Both the position numbers and the translations under genes were made by a program. This document shows, piece by piece, positions 31,380 through 43,923 of a DNA stretch of 64,000 bases (positions within the stretch are counted from its first letter, which is position 1; each line of letters begins with the position of its first letter). The notes beneath the pieces were generated by a model, which was given only the letters and a program-made list of their open reading frames with translations, did not search any database and was not told the origin of the DNA. Source of the stretch: Gracilariopsis chorda (lineage: Eukaryota; Rhodophyta; Florideophyceae; Gracilariales; Gracilariaceae); assembly GCA_003194525.1 (NCBI GenBank), contig NBIV01000044.1:1-64000 (forward strand), read 5' to 3'.

Positions 31380-33560
31380 TTTTTTGTGGCAGATGTTTGG
31401 CTCTTTGACCGAATGCTTTCGATCTTTTAGCTGCTGTTTCTTTGCACTTTTCAGTGGCTTCAGCGTTCTATTTAACGCGTTCTACGACCATTTTTCGTTT
31501 TCTATGGGCAACGTTTTGCTTGTTATCTCACTTGCAGACTCCAACTTCCTTCTTTTATCTCTCCTTTCCTCTTTATTCTTTATGTTCATCTCTTTGTCTT
31601 CTTGGCAGGGCTTTATTAGCTCAACATAACTCAAGTATGAAGCTGGTGCACAAAGATTTATAGTCGTAAGGTCAAATTGCTCAATCAGGTATCTCCAAAT
31701 ACTTTTCTTCGATAGTAGGCGTCTTTCAATAATGGAGTTTGTTCACTGCTGGCGCTGTCGGAAATATCTGAAAAAAACTGCCTGAAGTTTATTTTGCCTT
31801 AACTGATGCAGGTTAAAAATGCACACACCATCATCCCATTCACGATTATCCGCCAGGTTTTTCAAACGCATTTCACGTTCAACTATCTGAGGTTGCCGGC
31901 CAGACCTTTTTTCTCTGCCCACTTTTAGAATCTGAATTCTATTGGCCATAACCTGCAAGAATCGAATTGATTTTTTAACGACAGTCTTGGAAAGAATGTG
32001 GTAACTTGCAACCTCGTGCTTTAATTTTGTGCCAGAGTCATCATAATCGAAATAGATTTGAGTCCTTATTGATTAGAAGGTTTTGTGGGCACAAGCTTTG
32101 AAACTCCTATTGATTGACTGATCGAAAGCTTGCAAGAAATGCGATGTGTGTGCTGGACTTTGAACGAATTCAGTACTGCTCTCTTTGGATTCGGACAACC
32201 ACTCATGTCTATTCCGCCTTTGATTTTCATCGAGTGCCAACCACATTTTCCTACCCTTTAAAATGTGGCCGGCGTGGCGGATAATATGATCAATAACGAA
32301 CGAAACTAAGTCTATGGTCATAGGCAGGTTTTCGATGCCTATGATGAATGAATCCCTCGGAAACGGGTCTTCCCCTGTTAGGCTATGCAGGAGACCAAGT
32401 TGGTCTTTAAACGACTCTACTGTGTAGTAAATTACTACGTACTTTCGCCAACTAGGGTAGTAGTCTACTGAGGGGTAGTAGCGGAAGAGAGCCAGCCACG
32501 GGGGTGATATTCCACTGGATGTACTGATGACGCGGGCACCAACCTGCCGCAAGGCGCAATAGGCGGGCGCTATCTCTCAAGTCACTACAGGTCGGGAGAA
32601 TGGTAGGGATGGCTCGGAGGCTTTTGGCGTTTAATAGCTGCATACGATAGCTAGACGACTGCGATGGTTCTTGCCTTTATTCATCGGAGTTCGGTGGCAC
32701 TCGAGCCAACCTATATGGTCGACGAGGCGCCCTGACCTTCGGGAACGAGCTTACAAAATTATTAAAAATGACTTCAAGAATAAACCTGACATCACAGCTT
32801 CTTGGTACTCGGCAGGTGCCCTGGTATCTCCTTCACTGCCAACCGACTTGGCCAAGTGGAGCGGACGAGCCAGCAATGATCTGACCTTTGTGAGCTCAGG
32901 GCCCTGGTTCCTTCACATTACGTCACTTGCCCAATGGTCATTCTCCTACATACTGGCAGACGTTAAAACCATGCTTTTATCATGTACTGGCCCGCGAAAA
33001 TGAAAAAACTTGGCGTACATGACGAGATGCAGATGCAATCCTCAGAGCTGTGAAATGTTTGCATTGGTTGTTGAACGATATCTTGAAACCTTCGTGGTGC
33101 ATCGTTACCGAAATAAAGCTTTTCTCTGTTTCACTCACGTTGATGTTAACCTCTGTTTGGTCCATATCCCAAACTAAATCAGGATCTTCAAAGATACCAG
33201 GTTTATGTGTTGCACAAAACTTCAGGGGTTCGAAGTAGGTTCTGACATGTTCCGGGTTTTCGGCAGCCAGCTAGGCACCTTTTTTGGGTTTGATCTGACA
33301 CAGAGTGGCATTGCGTTGACGAGGTCTAAAGCCTTGAACCCTGTCATCAGACGGGTAGTTTCTCGGAAAAGCTCTCTTCCATCGTCTGCTATTTCGGCAG
33401 CCATTGATTTCAGCATTGAAGTGCTTACCTTGAATCCCGATATTGATAATTCCTTCATGCGGGATACTATCATTCTCTCTTTACAATATCTGGGCACAGT
33501 TTTCGGCCGTGCTTTAAGTTATGCAACAAATCGTCATATTCTGAATCTTGATTGGTAGCC
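31380..33560 (-). pseudogene. Pogo/Tigger-like transposase relic (copy 3)
   Basis: The centre (32,073-32,400) keeps FVIDHIIRHAGHILKGRKMWLALDENQ and, further on, SPAHTSHFLQAFDQSINRSFK, the DDE_1 block seen in copies 1 and 2. To the left on the minus strand is a Lys/Arg-rich stretch (31.4-31.65 kb) like the basic tail of copy 1. To the right (33.0-33.5 kb) are pieces such as ELFRETTRLMTGFKALDLVNA that may belong to the N-terminal half. The frame is broken many times. Confidence 0.6.
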
Positions 33561-33909
33561 TCATTCTTTTTTTCTTCAGCCGGGAAAGAGCTCCAATAAA
33601 GACCATAATGGTAGACGCAACTCGTCGGAATGAATTCTGTTGCTTTAGTAAACGTATTGCTGCAGACCCTTTTGTAGTGCCACGCGTTCGCGGAGGATTA
33701 TCGCACCTTGCGACTCATATATGCAGAGTTAGCTCATTGCGGCGGACGTATCCGATATATTAAGCAGAGATGAATTACTCGATGCCGAGGTTACTTGCAA
33801 ATTTTCATGGACATCAGTTTACTTGTCACTTTGGCACACTTAGCACGCACATACGTAGTAGTTGCACCTATTATTTAGGAATAGGTATATTCTATTTATC
33901 TAATTTATT
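33561..33909. other. Intergenic, nothing recognised
   Basis: Mixed AT-rich sequence between a transposon relic and the 5S-like stretch. Confidence 0.4.
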
Positions 33910-34035
33910 ATAGCTGCCCGACAGAGGGCCGGCGCTCACTATACTGAGGAGGCGACCGGAACCCCACTGCTGGAAGTTAAACACAACAACCGAGTGTTCG
34001 GCTCTGACTCGGGAACTCCTGGTAATTGGTAAACT
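33910..34035 (+). ncRNA. 5S-rRNA-like sequence (pseudogene or 5S-derived repeat)
   Basis: Two stretches in the right order and spacing resemble the internal control region of 5S rRNA genes: CTGCTGGAAGTTAAACAC (box A-like, compare CGGAAGTTAAGC) and CTCGGGAACTCCTGGTAAT (box C-like, compare GGTGACCTCCTGGGAA). The outer helices do not clearly close, so it is not a normal 5S gene. It lies immediately upstream of LTR-like sequence, recalling the 5S-bearing LTRs of Cassandra-type elements. Confidence 0.35.
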
Positions 34036-37000
34036 CCATCGGAGATCCAACGCCTCCTGGTGTGGGACTAGTTAATCCACGTCGTGGCATCTCCAACCGC
34101 ATTCCGCGTCGCCTTACCATCCGCTCTGCACGTTCTACTATATCTTCTTTATTTCCCTTGATACAGGCAGCACCCCCGTGTTTGCCGGTGATTCCTTATT
34201 TCTTTCTCTCAGGTCTCGTGCTTCCTTTCTGGTTGTACCGTACACCTGCACGCCCGGCGTGACAGTGAGCCTCGGACTTACACCCAACTAGCCCGCCCAC
34301 CGCAGGTGGCTCTGTCTAGTGTTGTTACCCTTAACAGAGGAGGATCTGAACGCCTTCGCGTGTCTTTCCCTTTGCAGGGTATTGCCCCACAAACTGGTCT
34401 CCCCACCTAGAAGGTGGCACGAGACTCAGGTTTTCTGGATCGCTTTTCGTCTATACGATTCGTCGCTGCATTTTAGGATTGTTTTTGATTTGTTTTTGTT
34501 TGTCGTTCTCGATTAGAGGTTTTTATTTCGCAATTGCCATGTTTTCTGGAAGGAAGCCGTCCCAAACTCGCAGCAACTCACGACCGAGGTCGGTTGGTGG
34601 AGATTTACCGCCGCGCCCGTGGTCAGCCCCTGGTAACCAGGATGTTGCGGGAAGAAAGGGCAAGGATCGGAAACAAGTTGCTAAGCCGTCAGCTGTCCCA
34701 GTTTCTGAGCCTTCTACTGTTCCTAAGAAGAACCTTCTGGCCATAACTGTGAATAATGATGCACTCGCTGTTAAGATGGAAGCACAAGTTGGTCACTTGG
34801 AGGCTGAGATGTCTGTTCTACAGAGCTCTCATGCTGCCTTCGTCAGTGAGGTGGATACGCTCCGTATGCGTTTTGATACCGAACTCGTCGGTGGTGTATC
34901 CGAAGACATTCGTGTTTTACGAACTGATGTTTACTCTCTTTTAGAGGTTTGACATGGATACCCTGATATAGTGAAGGGGATCGACTCGAATTTTTATCGC
35001 GTATTAGCTAGTATCGAGACATTGGAGAATACCATCCGTGATGGTGAGGCTGGCCCTGGTTCAAAGGCTGAAGTTTCCCATCGGGGGCGTGTCAACCACG
35101 GTTGAAACAAATATCCCAAGCGGGAGAATGATTGCCATTATGATTCTGACTCGTCCCGTTCATCGGATCGTTCTAACTGCTCGGCGGGCTGGCATCGGTC
35201 GGAGGCCACCTACGGCGTGATTCGATTCCGTTCTAAGGGCAGGCGCCACGCCGGTTTGAAGGAACAACGGCCTACGAACCCTTTGTGTACGGAGCTTTTA
35301 TCTTATGGGTAGTACAGCTTGGAAGATTCTTCTTTGGATCCGACACCCCTTGATACGGGCCAGGTAAAGGACTGCATCAAGTGGATGGCTCTTTCATTTC
35401 GTAACCATTTCCTTACTGCCGAAGACCCTATCCTTGTCTTGGATTTTCTTGCACGCGTTGTAGCGGAAGCAGATATCCTCGGCATGAACAAGGGACAGGC
35501 GTTCGCTGCCTTGCCATATTTTTTACAGGGAATCGCTGAAGATCAGTTCGACTCTATCAGAGGATCGTCACGGCCCTCTGACAGAGGCGTTACTTGTTGG
35601 CCGTAGGCTTTTCAATACTTGCCTCGCTCTGAAGTGCAACGCCCTCAGGGAGGGATTCTTGGTACTTGATCGTTTTCCCGATATTATCGATGGTGTAGTG
35701 TGTATATGAACTACGCCCCACAATGGTGGGTATGGACACGTGGGACACTGTTTTGGTTCCATTGGTGGTTGGCCACAGTAGTGGACATTGCCACGAAATG
35801 TGGAGTATTTTAGTTACTATTACTTATTATTTTCACACCGATTTCTGGGAAGCTAGTACTTAGTGCGACGGCGCAATGCCGTAGCACCAGTAAAGCTTCC
35901 TCAACAAGGGACCCCAACCTGGGGAATTGGCTCTAGTTGTTGCCACTTGCACGCCTACTCTACTCCTCCTTGGAGGGATACGCCGTAAACCACGGGACAG
36001 CTAAACCCCTTGCACATCTAAAGGGACCCAAAACTGGGAGTGTAATTGTTCCAATTGCATTGGTGTTTCGCCCTTTATAGGGATATTGTTACCGGCATCG
36101 CCGTTCGTCCCCGTCGCTCTCGCGACTCACTTCGTCCTCTCTTCCTCCTCTTCGCCCTTCCTTTTTTCTTTTTTTAGGGTAGCACCTCCCGCTACCCGCG
36201 GCCCTCGTGTGCGCATCCGCTCACACACCCCCAATTACGTGGAAACATACCTCTACTGAGGATCACACCCCGCTCACGTGGATACCGATTCTTCGCCTTC
36301 ACCTCCCTGCGCAAGTCGCGACAGGTGTCCCTGGTGTTACAAACCGGCTTCGCCGTGACACCTCTGGGAGGGCTCTAACCAACTTGGTTCACCTCGTAAG
36401 AGGAAGATCCCGAACGTCTTTCGGTGTTTTTCCCCTTTCGGGCATTGCTCCACACGCTCATATGCCACAGGGAATGCCATTAATGAGGCTACCCTCGCAC
36501 TACGTGACACTAGGCAGCGTTCAAAGGAAACGGAAACCAAGTACTCAGTCTGGCTGGACAAGGCTTTCCACCGTTTTGGTAATGTTTACTCGTCGCTCGA
36601 GCGTTGTACCATGTCTATTTCGAATTGGATGAATGTACCCCTACCCTTTTTGCGCAACACCGCGAAGATAAGCGGAAGGCTACCTATTTGGAGCTAGTTC
36701 AATACGCAAAAGCGGAGGGAGACGCTATGCGTGCACGGTCCGGTAGCCAGGTGAAGTCTAAAGCACTCTACTTGGAGGCTGTCGCGTCATCGATTCCCAT
36801 GATGCCGCAGGACTACGTCCGTACCGAGCTGGATAGTTTGCACCTTGCTTATGAGGATCTGGCATCCGTCCGCACTACAGAGCTTCCGTCGACAGAAGCC
36901 TTGCATAGGCAGGATAACCAACTGCTATATGCAGACCTTCCTCGCGTTTGAGCTCCACAAGTTCCCCATACCACTGGGTTCCGTTCCCAGAGGCCTTGTT

Positions 37001-37520
37001 GGGTCGATACACGCACTGCAGTGAGTTTCCAGGACAATGGACAGAAAGCCGAACTCATCCGGAAGTTGATATGTCATATTTGCTATGAACATCGACTTAC
37101 TTCTCTGCCCTGTGATCTCATGGTGAGAGAGATGCCCACAATCGTAGTTCGCTACGAAGCATTGAATCCCGAAGTGAAGGCGTCAGTTCAGAGAGCTTCG
37201 TATCCTCGCGCTAAAGTGGATTTGTCTCATCAGAATTCCGCCCACGCGTCGATACTGGCTGTGCCACCAGTTCACAATCCGGTTCCCAACATCACTGTTG
37301 CAAGTGGACCCGCCGTTCGGTTTGACCCAGAGCCACCACTGGCACAGAATGTCGCCCCCGTAACGGAAGCCGCTCAGGGAAACTGAGTGGGTGAGTCTCC
37401 ATTGGAGAGGCGCCCGAGTTGAAGCGTAAGGCGCCCGGAGCGTCAAACCCTCGCTCTACGGTCACTATTCTTTCAAGGGAAGTGGCCAACACAGACGTAG
37501 ACAGGGTTCCGTGTCTCAAC
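34036..37520 (+). mobile_element. Ty3/Gypsy relic (element 3), LTR end plus gag
   Basis: An LTR-like end finishing GTATTGCCCCACA at 34,391 is followed by a TGGTCTCCCC primer-binding-like sequence, as in element 1. Then gag: disordered and coiled-coil N-terminus (34.5-34.95 kb), capsid (35.3-35.6 kb; ILVLDFLARVVAEADILGM), interrupted by a solo LTR, then capsid C-terminus and further gag to about 37,386. It is homologous to the gag of element 1 throughout. The element stops shortly after gag, so protease and the rest of pol are missing. Old and broken in about five places. Confidence 0.8.
35630..36454 (+). repeat. Solo LTR inside the gag of Gypsy element 3
   Basis: 825 bp, starting TGAAGTGCAAC and ending GCTCCACA, flanked by the duplication CGCTC at 35,625-35,629 and 36,455-36,459. 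The same family occurs at 52,217-53,012, 54,087-55,725 and 54,145-54,952. Internal blocks shared with the LTR of element 1 (GTACTTAG, AACAAGGG, CCCCAACCT, CCTTGCACATC) show that the two families are related. Confidence 0.92.
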
Positions 37521-39017
37521 ACGATACATGGTGCTATTTACAGGTGGAATCTTAATACCGAACTTTCAAGCACTTTTTGTTGCACTATGGTTTAAGATCA
37601 CTGATTCATGTATAAGCTGGTTTGTGTTCGTGCATATAATAAGATGACTGAGTAGCGAATCTATTTTGAATGTGAGTAGCGTGCGTTCTTGTAAATGGAA
37701 GCTCGCTCTTTTCGGAGATTGTTCTTTAAGGTGTTCCTGTAAGTCTTGTAGCTTTTTCCTCCGTTCTATTGGAGGCATTATTGAAGCTAACTGCGGTTAC
37801 AAGGGAGGTTATGGCTAGAAAAAACTCATTGATCCTAATTAATCACTCTTCCTCATTGCCCTGTGTAGGAAAGTATCAAGGGTAAGCTAACTATCCCATC
37901 CTTGTTGGTTTGGCAAAGCTTACGTCAGTATTTCTCTAAGCTATCTAAAGATTGCTCTCACCACGAGTGCTAACCCGTCAAAAATGTATTTAAGACCATG
38001 GGCGGAGTCGTAACCTACCTAGGGATTTGTACGAAAACGACATTCGCACCCCTAAGAATAAATTAGTGCACGATTTGGTTTTTTGGCGCAAAATGCGCTA
38101 GCACTCGAAAGCGAGCTTCGCGGTAATTCCTTGAATGTTTTCGGTGTGCCAACTCTTTTAAACAATGATAATCAAACATTTTGGACAACCAAAACGTTTG
38201 ATTGTCAGTTTTGTCAGGGCACAGTGGCTGCGGGCGGCCTCAAGCCTCTGCCCTACCACTCTCTCATGCAGAAAAGAGATTGACGTGAAAACTGCAGGAA
38301 AGAGTGGTAGGGCGGAAGGCCCTTCTAGCCCTTGTAACGTAACTAAAGATGACACACAAACCGAGCAATAACACCCTTACAAGATAAACTTGAAGTACAC
38401 TTTACTGCATGCCAAAAGCCTACAAATTATCAACAATGGGGGAGCTCTAATAAATGTAGTGATGACGCGGAATAGTGTAGGGAATAGCAAAATGCAAGCC
38501 AACATATACGCTTAAATATTAAATAGAAGAAACGTATCAAGTGCGGTACGAGTATTGCAAACGTATACACTCGAACCTAACACAGAAAAAATGTCTCTCA
38601 AGTGCAGTGAGCGCAATAGAACTTACAGTGCATAATGTCTCATAACAAGTAAATCTTGTCTGCAGTAAAATCATTGCAACGTAGTGTGCACAACCTGGCA
38701 CAACAGAATAATCTAGAGTTTAGCAAAAGAATTTCAATGTAAATAGAATGATTGTGCTAGTGAAACGTATAAACTGTAACTAAATAGAGTTTTAGTCTCT
38801 ACAAATAACTCGTACAAGATAAAAGGGAGCAACTTGATGCAAATGGGGTTACTCATGTATACTACTCGCCAGCTGATCGATACTACAATCATTCTGACTA
38901 GCATACGTCCATAGTAAATCAATACTTATCAGCAACAGTATTGTGACGTTTGTACGGTAATTTCAAATGGTATAATACAACAATGCTCAATATACCCTAT
39001 GTTGTAGAGGAGCATTT
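37521..39017. other. AT-rich intergenic, no gene recognised
   Basis: No coding region or RNA gene was identified. The only clear structure is the inverted repeat at 38,250-38,313. The stretch 38.4-39.0 kb is particularly AT-rich. Confidence 0.5.
38250..38313. repeat. Stem-loop with 13-bp perfect arms
   Basis: GCCCTACCACTCT (38,250-38,262) and its exact complement AGAGTGGTAGGGC (38,301-38,313) enclose a 38-base loop. An imperfect extension (GCCTCT / GGAAGGC) lengthens the stem. Confidence 0.8.
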
Positions 39018-42000
39018 TTGGCAGCAAGTTACTATTTAAGGGAGCAATTGATGAAGTTCTACAACTCAAGTACATTTCAAACTATTCTCAACGCAACACT
39101 GTCTTCTCACAAGTGCTTCATCGTTGTTCGATCCTCCAGGATGAGTTCAACCACGCAGGGGCCGCCATCATGCCGTGGTGCAGCACGAGCTGCAACTCGG
39201 CGTCCTGGACGTCGAAATACCCCCCAGGCATATGACATAATTAACAAAGATCATTCGCAAGTGGACTTAGGAACCGCTACTGAACTACCTCAAAGTGTGC
39301 TAGAATCTCATAATTTTGCGGAGATATACATGACCTCTCTTCAATCTTCAGTCACTGAAAATGAACGAGATAGAACTAACATGCTCCTTGCTGCAAAACA
39401 TCGTCAAGGCACTCACTGCAGAGTGGCCTCTCTGGTATAGTAGCTTTTCCTGGTAGTCACGAAAACTATCCAGCATACTGGAGACAAAAAAGATTGGATT
39501 TGTACGCAATCGTCGCTACACTAGGCTCCTGGAAGCTTTTCATCACACGGTTACGATGAACGTACGACGGAAATAGATAAAACTGTTTTTTATGGACAAC
39601 GAGAACACCTGAGCACTTGGTCCAAAAGGAGACAGAAGTCGCTCTTTTGATAGCCAAGATCTAAGAGCAAGATTGTACAACCAGTATGGAAACTCATTCA
39701 TGAAGGATTTACAGTATAATTCAGAGTAGGTGCTTTGGCTTGAAATGAGTTCGGATCACTGCCGTACTTTAATTCCAAGATAGACATACTCCCCATCATC
39801 AGATTCACCTTTGGTTGGAGAGGGCCGTATTTGAAGACGCGGAGATCATTGAAACTTTGATTTGAGCCGAACTGCGTCGGGGTGACATGCCTGAAGACCA
39901 AGAACGCCCAACGTTGGTGAAGAAATTCAATACGAACAGACATTCTCCACATTGTCGTTGTCGTATCTCTGACGGGAGGTGTCGATTTTGGTATGAGTGT
40001 CAAGAAATTGTTTAAGAAACGACGGTCAATGATTAAAAAATTCAATTGACTTACAGAAGAAGAAGAACAGAAGATTTGAAAGTGGTTCCGTACAACCCAG
40101 ATCTCAAAATGAAGTACAAGGCTCACATCAATGTTGAAAGAACGCAGAGTGGCAGTGATATAGCATACCAGATAAAGTGTGCTTTTAAAAGTGCCAAATA
40201 ACAGGATTTGGTTGTGTCAAGTCAAAAAGAACTCCAATCAGGTTCCCGGAGCGACGTACTTCAAAAAGAGATCAGGGCGTACATGACAGCGCGAGTGGTG
40301 GGTGCCTTTGAAGCCGCATGGAACCTGTTTGAGCTCAGGCATGTTTGCGTCGATAAAACTTTGGAGAAACCTGACATAAATCTCCATGAAGAGCGACAGG
40401 TCTTGATTTGAAACAGAAGACTGCGTAGAGGTCTGAATTCTTCCCAGCTGGAAAGATATTTCAAACGCCCATCCCAGTACATTGATGTGAACTACGTGAA
40501 ATATTACGAGACTCTATTTGTATATAACAAGCTACGATGCTCTGTACCGGAGTCTGAATCTACTCAGGATGGAGGAAGTCCACGTATGTACGTGGTGCAA
40601 TGATCCGAAAATGATCGAACTGTGATTTGAATTAGATTTGCCTCCCCCACAAATTTTGAACTCTTTTCTCTTCTAATATTGCTCGTAAACTCTGCATTCA
40701 GCTATTCTGATGATCTGAAACTTGTTGGAAGCGAATTTTACTCAACATATACAGGAGCTGCGGTAGCCCATACTCTATATAACCATGGTGACGAGTACGA
40801 AACGGCTGTCCATAAAGCAGCAAGACACCATTGCACTCCTGCTGACCTGCGTTGCTTCTTTCTCACTTGCTTCCAACAAGTTGTAAACCCAAAAACCGGG
40901 ATTGAAAAGCGCGAACGAGCTCCAGCTGCATATATCAGCGATGAAAACAGGGAAAAAAGAATATAGAATTACTGCGAAGAGTTATTGAGATTTTGGACAG
41001 GTATAGTCACCAACTTATCAGAAATGATCCGTTCTTGCATCATACTGTATCACAACGTTATCTCAGAGAAAGCGAACTCCAATTAGCAGAAGAAGAAGCA
41101 GATATTCGTCGCATCTCTTCCTATAGGTCCACAAGAAGGCTAGAACAGTGATATGTGTTTAGCAGTGTCTCTAGGAAGGAGATCCTCTCAAAGTGCTCGC
41201 AGCGTTGCTCTCTGGCGAGGTAGGCACAGCGATAGGGTCCTCCGTATTACACTAGTGTAAAGCCCAGGTGGCTTCCAGCTGTACCAACGGAGGTGTTACC
41301 GAGATCCAGGTTAGCAGCTGGTCAACTTAGTGCACGGGTCCATGTGGTGTACTGGTTCGCGAAATATCCAAAGAGAAAAGGGGAAAAGGGTGAAAGACCC
41401 AAAGGACAAGGTACAGCCCAGTGGGTCGTGCCGAAAGCCGAAAGAGACCCGACGATGGGGGTGTTACTTATTCAGCTAGCATGGCAATCTGCAATTATGA
41501 TTCGAAGGACTATCTGTTCCTCCAATAAATAGTAACCATATACGGTAAAAGCAGGGAGGACTGGGCAAAACCCACAGAGTATCACAGATCAGTGGTTCTA
41601 GTTGATACTGTGCAGGTGAGTGTAACCTGAACGTGTTGAAACGCCAACAGGGAGTTGGTCACTTCGCGCGGGCGATAAACGCAGAGCCGAGTTAGAGCTT
41701 AAATTTACTTCAGAGTGAAAGGGCAAGGCCATCCTCCCTTACGTACTATGGGTTCATAATAAAAGTAAGAATAATGCTACAGTAGTGTGCCACAAGTGTG
41801 GCCCACACGTTTGTATCACCGATTAGCATCACTGGTCATGGCGCAACGTGACACGTGTAAATCATTCAAGCCAGGAACAATTTCCTTACACTTATCACCA
41901 GTCTATCTGTTCGAGATATCATAGAAATCACCCACGAAGGTTCCAAAAATACCAAAGAAAGTTCACATCGAATTTCACCCAGAATTGCCAAGGATCTACT

Positions 42001-43800
42001 CATACCTGAGTTCAAACGGTGCCACATAAGTACTGAATCATTCAGGATCCCCCTCACATACGGTATATGTGCATACGGATTGCTTTGCAATATGATGATA
42101 TGGAAGAAGGCAAGAAGCAATTCTTTGACATAATAATGAGAGACGTACAATTCCGAGAGAGAATGAGAGAGTCTGAAAGACTCAACACACATGCAATCCT
42201 TTTCTTCTTGCGAGGACGGGTTGGAAAATGGACGTTCTATCTTCTATCTTTACTAAGAGATATTGTTCAGCACAAAGGGTATTGATGCAGATGACTGCTG
42301 CGAAAGGTATTGGTGCAGATGACTGCCGCGAAAGGTATTGCTGCTGCAATATATGAAGGCGGAAGAACTTTGCATAGTTTGCTTGGATTGGGAGTTCATG
42401 GCAAAAAATACTCGCAAAGTAGAGAGCTTCGTACACTTTCCAAGTACAGACCACGATCACAGAGAGCAGAAATAGTCTAGAACACTGTTTTGCTGCTAAT
42501 TGAGAAAGTTTCAATTTTTCAAAAGATGCTCTTCGATATTCTGAACATCGTACTGAATGACTTGAGAAACTATACAAAAAACTTTGGCGGCTTGGTCCTA
42601 GTTGGGGCTGGCAACCATACGGAACTGCTTCTAGTGGTTTCATAAACGAGAAAACTCTCCAAAATAAATGGAACAACTCATGTTATTCTATTGAGTAGCC
42701 TACAGGAGCATCCATCTTACTCTTGCGACCTGTGGGACAGAAAAGTCAAAGTTCTTCGCCTTACAGAACAACGTCTTCAATAAGATGATCAACGTTTTAG
42801 TCGAAGATTTGCTCAGTCTTGGTCGCGGGATGTTTCCGGTATCTGCAAGGCTTCCACTGATTTTTACATCAGATAGGCACAAAACATACAAATTGCTGTG
42901 GAAATGGCTTACAACACAGAAGAAGGAAGATTTCAAGCTCAACCGATTGGTTATTGCGCCAACAAACCAGTTAGTGGATGAACAAACCCAAATCGCATTG
43001 GAGTATTTCCCAGGAAGAATATTTAACTTGAAGTCTGCAGCGACAATTGTTCGCAATCGAAATCAAGAAGATGGAAGAGTTCACACAAATTTTATCTGTG
43101 GACCCGAACTAACATACAATTACGCTCCATCTGGAGTCCCACACCATCATTTGAAACTGAAGTTGGGTATTCCTGCTATAGTTACTCCAAATATACTGCA
43201 ATCTCCCTTTCTGAATGGAGAGGTGTTCATTTTCACTAGCTTTTCTCGAAGATTGATTTGACTTTCAGGCATTTACGAACATGGAAAATTCAGCAAAGCT
43301 TTTTGCTGCATCGATTTGACTTCGTCTTTGCATTTGCGCATGAGAAATTCAAACGTCCGCAGTCTTCCGTCATATTGTCATTTGCAGCAAATATGCAAAA
43401 GGCACAAGGACAAACGCTGAATAAAATAATACTTGACTTCCGAACAAACTTTTTTTTGCTGGTTCAGGTCCATGTTGGAATTTTGCGTGTCAGAACCTCT
43501 GATGATGTCTTAATGGTTCATTATGATGAAGACACGCCCCAGAATGCTCATAATGTCCATCCAATGCTCGTTATAATGAAGAACACTGTATTAAAAGAAG
43601 CTCTACACTATATAGAGGGGCGCTAATATTTTGAAGTAGTTTAGTTTATGCGTAAACCAAAGTTAATGTGGATTTACAACGTAGACGTTTGGCCGCAGCG
43701 CGAAGCGCCGCCTGCAGCTGAAGGCCGTTTTTCTTTGTTTCCAAATAAGTACTATGCAGGAAAACGTTCAAACCAATATCTCTCATTACGATACCCGCTA
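39018..43800 (+). mobile_element. Decayed Helitron
   Basis: Fragments of the Helitron Rep/helicase polyprotein appear in order on the plus strand. These are CRCRISDGRCRFWYECQ then VVPYNPDLKMKYKAHINVE (39.9-40.15 kb), EAAWNLFELRHVCVDKTLEK (40.3 kb), a middle part DLRCFFLTCFQQVVNPKTG (40.85 kb), a helicase segment (42,785-43,250; LIFTSDRHKTYKLLWKW, LVIAPTNQLVDEQTQIALEYFPG), and the PIF1-type C-terminal motif ILSFAANMQKAQGQTLNKIIL (43.37-43.43 kb). Many stops and frame changes occur. A GC-rich hairpin-prone stretch (GCAGCGCGAAGCGC, about 43,696) and a CTAG near 43,799 could be the 3' end, but this is tentative. Ends are otherwise not defined. Confidence 0.75.
41110..41860. repeat. Possible insertion inside the Helitron
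   Basis: This stretch has higher GC and purine-rich blocks (AAAGAGAAAAGGGGAAAAGG) unlike the AT-rich Helitron on either side, and no Helitron homology is seen in it. It may be a solo LTR or another repeat. I could not find matching ends or a target duplication. Confidence 0.3.
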
Positions 43801-43923
43801 GCTTTTGGTCAAAAGTGTGAGTTAAAGCTGCTGCTACTCTGAATTATATATCAGATATCCACTGTAATGCGGTTTGAAATTTCAAATAGCGCAATGCATG
43901 AATGACCATGCTTCCGCTGGTTA

